NCBI GenBank assembly: GCA_902803745.1
Contig: CADCRB010000007.1
Span: 1 to 26,505 of the forward strand
Length of the DNA stretch: 26,505 nt
Direction of reading: 5' to 3'
From: an uncultured Lachnospiraceae bacterium
Lineage (GTDB): Bacteria > Bacillota > Clostridia > Lachnospirales > Lachnospiraceae
Made by a program: the position numbers and the translations under genes
Notes under the pieces: model-generated
Database searches by the model: none
Told to the model about the DNA's origin: nothing
The model's input: only the letters and a program-made list of their open reading frames with translations
Shown here: positions 23,677-26,505 of the stretch, piece by piece
Numbering within the stretch: the stretch's first letter is position 1
Layout: each line of letters opens with the position of its first letter

Positions 23677-24307
23677 TTATTGTCTCCATCTCCCATTTAC
23701 TGTCCTCACAAATAAGCCTGTCCAGATATACCAACAGATCCTCCTCTGAATTAATTACTCTTCCATCCATTCCAAGCTTTATTCCCGCATCAATATTTTC
23801 CTGTCTGTCATCAAAAAAAAGGCATTCCGACGGATTCAGGTTATATCTCAAAAACAGATCCTCGTATATCTCTTTATCCGGCTTAAGGTGATGAGTCTCA
23901 TAAGATATGATATGTCCGTCAATGTCCTCAAGAAAAGGAAGTCCTTTGGTATGGATATTGAACATCCGGCTGGAGTAATTAGAAAGAATATACAGCATAA
24001 AACCTTTTTTCTTTACTTCGTGCACTTTCTCCCATACTCTCTCCCTTCTGATCGGCATACGTTCAAGATGTCCCAATACATAACGTATATTCTTTTCAAA
24101 TTCAGGATATTTTCTTACATAATCCTCCACTACGTCATCAAAAGGTCTCAATTCTATATCAAATTCAAGCCAAAGAGGATCTTCATAAAACAATTTCGCG
24201 AAATGTTCTGCTTCTTCTCTTACCGGTATAGTTTCCATTATTATTTCCAGCCATCTGTATGAAAGAAGCACTCCTCCTACATCAAAGATTATATTCTTAT
24301 ATCTCAT
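23669..24307 (-). CDS. HAD-superfamily hydrolase (HAD-IA)
   Basis: The 212-residue protein has the four HAD motifs: FDVGGVL with nucleophile Asp9 (the second Asp of DxD is replaced by Gly, as in the YihX-like HAD-IA group), ILSNYS with Ser109, Lys142 in LKPDKEIYE, and FFDDRQENIDAG with Asp166/167. The cap is helical and short. Such enzymes remove phosphate from sugar phosphates (YihX acts on glucose 1-phosphate). Its position just after glgC-glgD, whose substrate is glucose 1-phosphate, makes that attractive but unproven. GGGGAG lies before the ATG. It overlaps the histidine kinase gene by 8 bases. Confidence 0.88.
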   Translation of the reverse strand: MRYKNIIFDVGGVLLSYRWLEIIMETIPVREEAEHFAKLFYEDPLWLEFDIELRPFDDVVEDYVRKYPEFEKNIRYVLGHLERMPIRRERVWEKVHEVKKKGFMLYILSNYSSRMFNIHTKGLPFLEDIDGHIISYETHHLKPDKEIYEDLFLRYNLNPSECLFFDDRQENIDAGIKLGMDGRVINSEEDLLVYLDRLICEDSKWEMETING

Positions 24308-24343
24308 TTTCTCCCCTTATATTCCATCCATATTAACCGACAA

Positions 24344-24403
24344 GACCTTGCAGGCAATGCCTGCAAGGTCCGAAGATGCGCTAAATCCGGCATTCCCGGA
24401 TTT
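24344..24403 (-). terminator. Two hairpins after glgD
   Basis: The minus strand has AAATCCGG/CCGGATTT (24403-24396 with 24390-24383), which touches the glgD stop codon, and then a perfect 12-base stem GACCTTGCAGGC/GCCTGCAAGGTC with a three-base loop (24370-24359 with 24355-24344). The second is followed by TTGTCGG, a poor T tract, so termination may be partial and the HAD and kinase genes could be reached from the glg promoter. Confidence 0.6.
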
Positions 24404-25518
24404 TACAATGTGTCACCTCTCATTACATAACCCGGATTATCAAGGGGTGCTATTATCTTCTTAATGTTCAGGATCTTGGCCCACTTGTCTACTACCTGAC
24501 ATTCCAGCTTAACACCTTCGCCTATAACTGCATGACCGAGTATCACACAGTTTTTAACAGACGCCCCCTTACGTATCTCGACTCCGCGTCCGATGACGCT
24601 GTTTTCTATAGCGCCTTCTATAACGCATCCGTTTGCTACCACGGAGTTCTTTACCTTAGATCCCTTTACATACCGTACAGGACAGGCATCCGTGGTGACT
24701 GTATATATCGGCCAGTCATCCGTAAACAGATCTGTCGCTTTATCAAAATCCAACAGCTCGAGATTGGCGTCAAAGTAACTCTTGAAGTCTGTAACAGCCG
24801 AAAAGAAACCTTTATGCGCTACACCTCTGATATCAAGATCTTCATTCTCTTCATTAATGATATCCACCAGTCTGTAAACAGAAGATATCTTCTGCGCCTT
24901 GTATATCAGCTTAATAAAAAGTTCTTTCGTCATCACGTAGGTGTCCATAAAAATATTAGCATCCGGTGTAGACCCGTCGTTCCAGCCTATGGACTTGATG
25001 CCTTTCTGCCTGTTAAGTGCTACCTTACGACAGTTCCTGAAGGATTTATCCGCATTATCTACTTTATGATACATCAGAGTAACATCTGCACCTGATGCAA
25101 TATGCTCTTCCAGAAATTCGCTGTAGTCTTCCTTAAAGATCATATATCCGGGTGTTATGATCACATAAGGCTCATGAGCTAGCTCTATCTGATCCATATT
25201 ATCCGCAAAAGCTCGGATATCTGTATTGTAGATCTCATTTACCTTCGAATCCTGGTTAAAGAGCAACTGAAGTTTTCCCCTCTTCGAATTGATATTATAT
25301 GTACGGCCTGTTCCAAGATGCTCCGCCAATGATCTCGGATTTTGGCTGACATAAACCTGAATATGTTCAATGTCGCTGTTGGACATATTTGATACAGGAA
25401 AATCAACTATCCTGTATCTGCCAAGAAAAGAAAACGCAGATATAGGACGGAACTGGTTCATTCCGTGTACTCTCATATTATTAGCTGACGGAGTGATTAT
25501 CCCTAAAGCTTTTGGCAT
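24403..25518 (-). CDS. glgD: GlgD, regulatory-type glucose-1-phosphate adenylyltransferase subunit
   Basis: The 371-residue protein resembles ADP-glucose pyrophosphorylase but begins MPKALGIITPSANNMRVHG, without the GGxGxRL nucleotide-binding motif, while YRIVDFPVSNMSNS (35-48) and a C-terminal left-handed beta-helix (about 285-350, hexapeptides such as VANGCVIEGAIENSVIGRGV) are kept. This is the known feature of GlgD, the partner that activates GlgC in Firmicutes. Its ATG directly follows the glgC stop (25519-25521), with a GGGGGTGGAG ribosome binding site inside the end of glgC. It takes part in ADP-glucose supply for glycogen synthesis. Confidence 0.95.
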   Translation of the reverse strand: MPKALGIITPSANNMRVHGMNQFRPISAFSFLGRYRIVDFPVSNMSNSDIEHIQVYVSQNPRSLAEHLGTGRTYNINSKRGKLQLLFNQDSKVNEIYNTDIRAFADNMDQIELAHEPYVIITPGYMIFKEDYSEFLEEHIASGADVTLMYHKVDNADKSFRNCRKVALNRQKGIKSIGWNDGSTPDANIFMDTYVMTKELFIKLIYKAQKISSVYRLVDIINEENEDLDIRGVAHKGFFSAVTDFKSYFDANLELLDFDKATDLFTDDWPIYTVTTDACPVRYVKGSKVKNSVVANGCVIEGAIENSVIGRGVEIRKGASVKNCVILGHAVIGEGVKLECQVVDKWAKILNIKKIIAPLDNPGYVMRGDTL

Positions 25519-26505
25519 TTACTCCACCCCCTTTACATCCTGGTCTACCAGCAAGATCTCTGCACTGTTAGATGAACCCACTTTTGCGCCTTTTCCTATC
25601 TTAACACCATTTGCTACAAGGGCTCTTGTAATCCTTGCTCCCTCAGCTACTTCAGCTCCGGGCATCAGTACGGTATCCTTAACAACAGCACCGGGAGCAA
25701 CTTTGGCATTGGTAAACAGAACAGAATTGATAACCTTTCCATCCACCCTGCATCCCTGCGTGATATATGCTGTGTCTATTTCAGCTTCGGGACCTATGTA
25801 CTGCGGAAGATCCGTAGGATCTTCGGAGTAGATACGCCAGGAATAATCCGAAAGGTTAAGTTCGCTGGCATGATCCAAAAGATCCATATTGGCTTCCCAA
25901 AGAGAATCTATCGTTCCAACGTCTTTCCAATATCCCTTGAATCTGTAGGCATAAACGTTCTTACCAGCTTCCATGAGGGCCGGTATGATATCCTTTCCGA
26001 AATCGTGGCTTGATTTTTCATTCTTTGCATCCGCCAAAAGAAGCTTTCTTATGGTCTTCCATGTGAAGATATAAATTCCCATCGATGCCAGATTGCTTTT
26101 AGGCTGCTTAGGTTTTTCCTGGAATTCATAGATCTTGTCATTTTCATCAGCGTTCATTATTCCAAATCGACTGGCTTCCTTCATGGGCACGCCGATGACT
26201 GCTATAGTAGCATCAGATTTATGCTCTTTATGATATTTGAGCATCTTTGCATAGTTCATCTTATATATATGGTCTCCTGAGAGTACCAGCAGGTATTCCG
26301 GATTATAATTATCAATAAAATCGATATTCTGAGTTATCGCATCCGCTGTACCCTTATATACGTCAAGCTCTGCATCTGCTTTCTCTCTCGGAGCTATCGC
26401 AAATACACCAGAATCCCTCGAATCCAGTCCCCAGTATCTTCCCTGGGACACGTAAGAGCTTAAGAGCACCGGCTCGTACTGTGTAAGTACACCTACAACA
26501 TCCAA
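25519..26505 (-). CDS. glgC: GlgC, glucose-1-phosphate adenylyltransferase, N-terminus cut by window edge
   Basis: The frame is open to the window edge. The 328 residues present begin within the conserved DVVGVLTQYEP segment, so about 50 residues, including the GGxGxRL motif, are outside. The catalytic region is intact: GTADAITQN, LSGDHIYKMNY, whose Asp belongs to the metal site, FQEKPKQPKS and YWKDVGTIDSLWEAN. The C-terminal left-handed beta-helix is at about 225-320. GlgC forms ADP-glucose from ATP and glucose 1-phosphate, the committed step of bacterial glycogen synthesis. The stop abuts the glgD start, so the two subunits are made from one message. Confidence 0.95.
   Translation of the reverse strand: MDVVGVLTQYEPVLLSSYVSQGRYWGLDSRDSGVFAIAPREKADAELDVYKGTADAITQNIDFIDNYNPEYLLVLSGDHIYKMNYAKMLKYHKEHKSDATIAVIGVPMKEASRFGIMNADENDKIYEFQEKPKQPKSNLASMGIYIFTWKTIRKLLLADAKNEKSSHDFGKDIIPALMEAGKNVYAYRFKGYWKDVGTIDSLWEANMDLLDHASELNLSDYSWRIYSEDPTDLPQYIGPEAEIDTAYITQGCRVDGKVINSVLFTNAKVAPGAVVKDTVLMPGAEVAEGARITRALVANGVKIGKGAKVGSSNSAEILLVDQDVKGVE

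Overview
The window looks like a piece of a chromosome from a low-to-moderate GC Clostridia, most likely Lachnospiraceae (for example the Butyrivibrio/Roseburia neighbourhood). This rests on Firmicutes-type AGGAGG ribosome binding sites, the paired GlgC/GlgD glycogen enzymes, a GlcNAc/glycerol-type MsmX/UgpC ATPase standing alone, YesL, CvfB, a bacterial acyl-ACP thioesterase, a CIRCE operator and PcsB-like wall hydrolase architecture. The genus is not determined. Nearly all genes are chromosomal housekeeping or signalling genes. I see no phage, insertion sequence, CRISPR array or plasmid genes.

Layout. 1-4626 (minus) is a tightly overlapped envelope operon: zinc-ribbon methyltransferase, a membrane-anchored MurF-like ligase, D-Ala-D-Ala ligase, PlsC-type acyltransferase and the start of dihydroorotase pyrC. 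4739-6452 (plus) holds an alpha/beta hydrolase, probably on a near-leaderless transcript, and an AEC-family permease. 6460-7749 (minus) is a lipoprotein. 7849-8105 holds divergent tRNA-Gln(CTG) and tRNA-Val(GAC). 8156-10468 (minus) is lon under a perfect CIRCE operator. 10614-11729 (minus) is a sugar-ABC ATPase. 11879-14130 (minus) is a YesL-diguanylate cyclase pair. 14205-15668 is xylulokinase behind a 250-base leader with competing helices. 15922-16155 is a small conserved-looking protein of unknown role.

16240-21716 (minus) reads as one cluster: a trigger-factor-like lipoprotein, asnS, a PcsB/CwlO-like NlpC/P60 wall hydrolase broken by an in-frame amber codon, acyl-ACP thioesterase and CvfB. 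21915-22108 is an intergenic pair of 70-base near-identical repeats full of hairpins. 22105-24307 holds a cytosolic hybrid histidine kinase overlapping a HAD hydrolase, and 24403-26505 holds glgD and a glgC cut by the window edge.

Most notable observations: (1) the duplicated hairpin repeat that begins at the stop codon of the histidine kinase; (2) the amber codon that cuts the signal peptide from the catalytic part of the wall hydrolase; (3) CIRCE control of lon; (4) a MurF in which the normal N-terminal substrate domain appears replaced by membrane segments; (5) a leader before xylB with three repeated hexamers able to form mutually exclusive helices. I found no clear multi-gene system that I would call a new defence or biosynthetic system.
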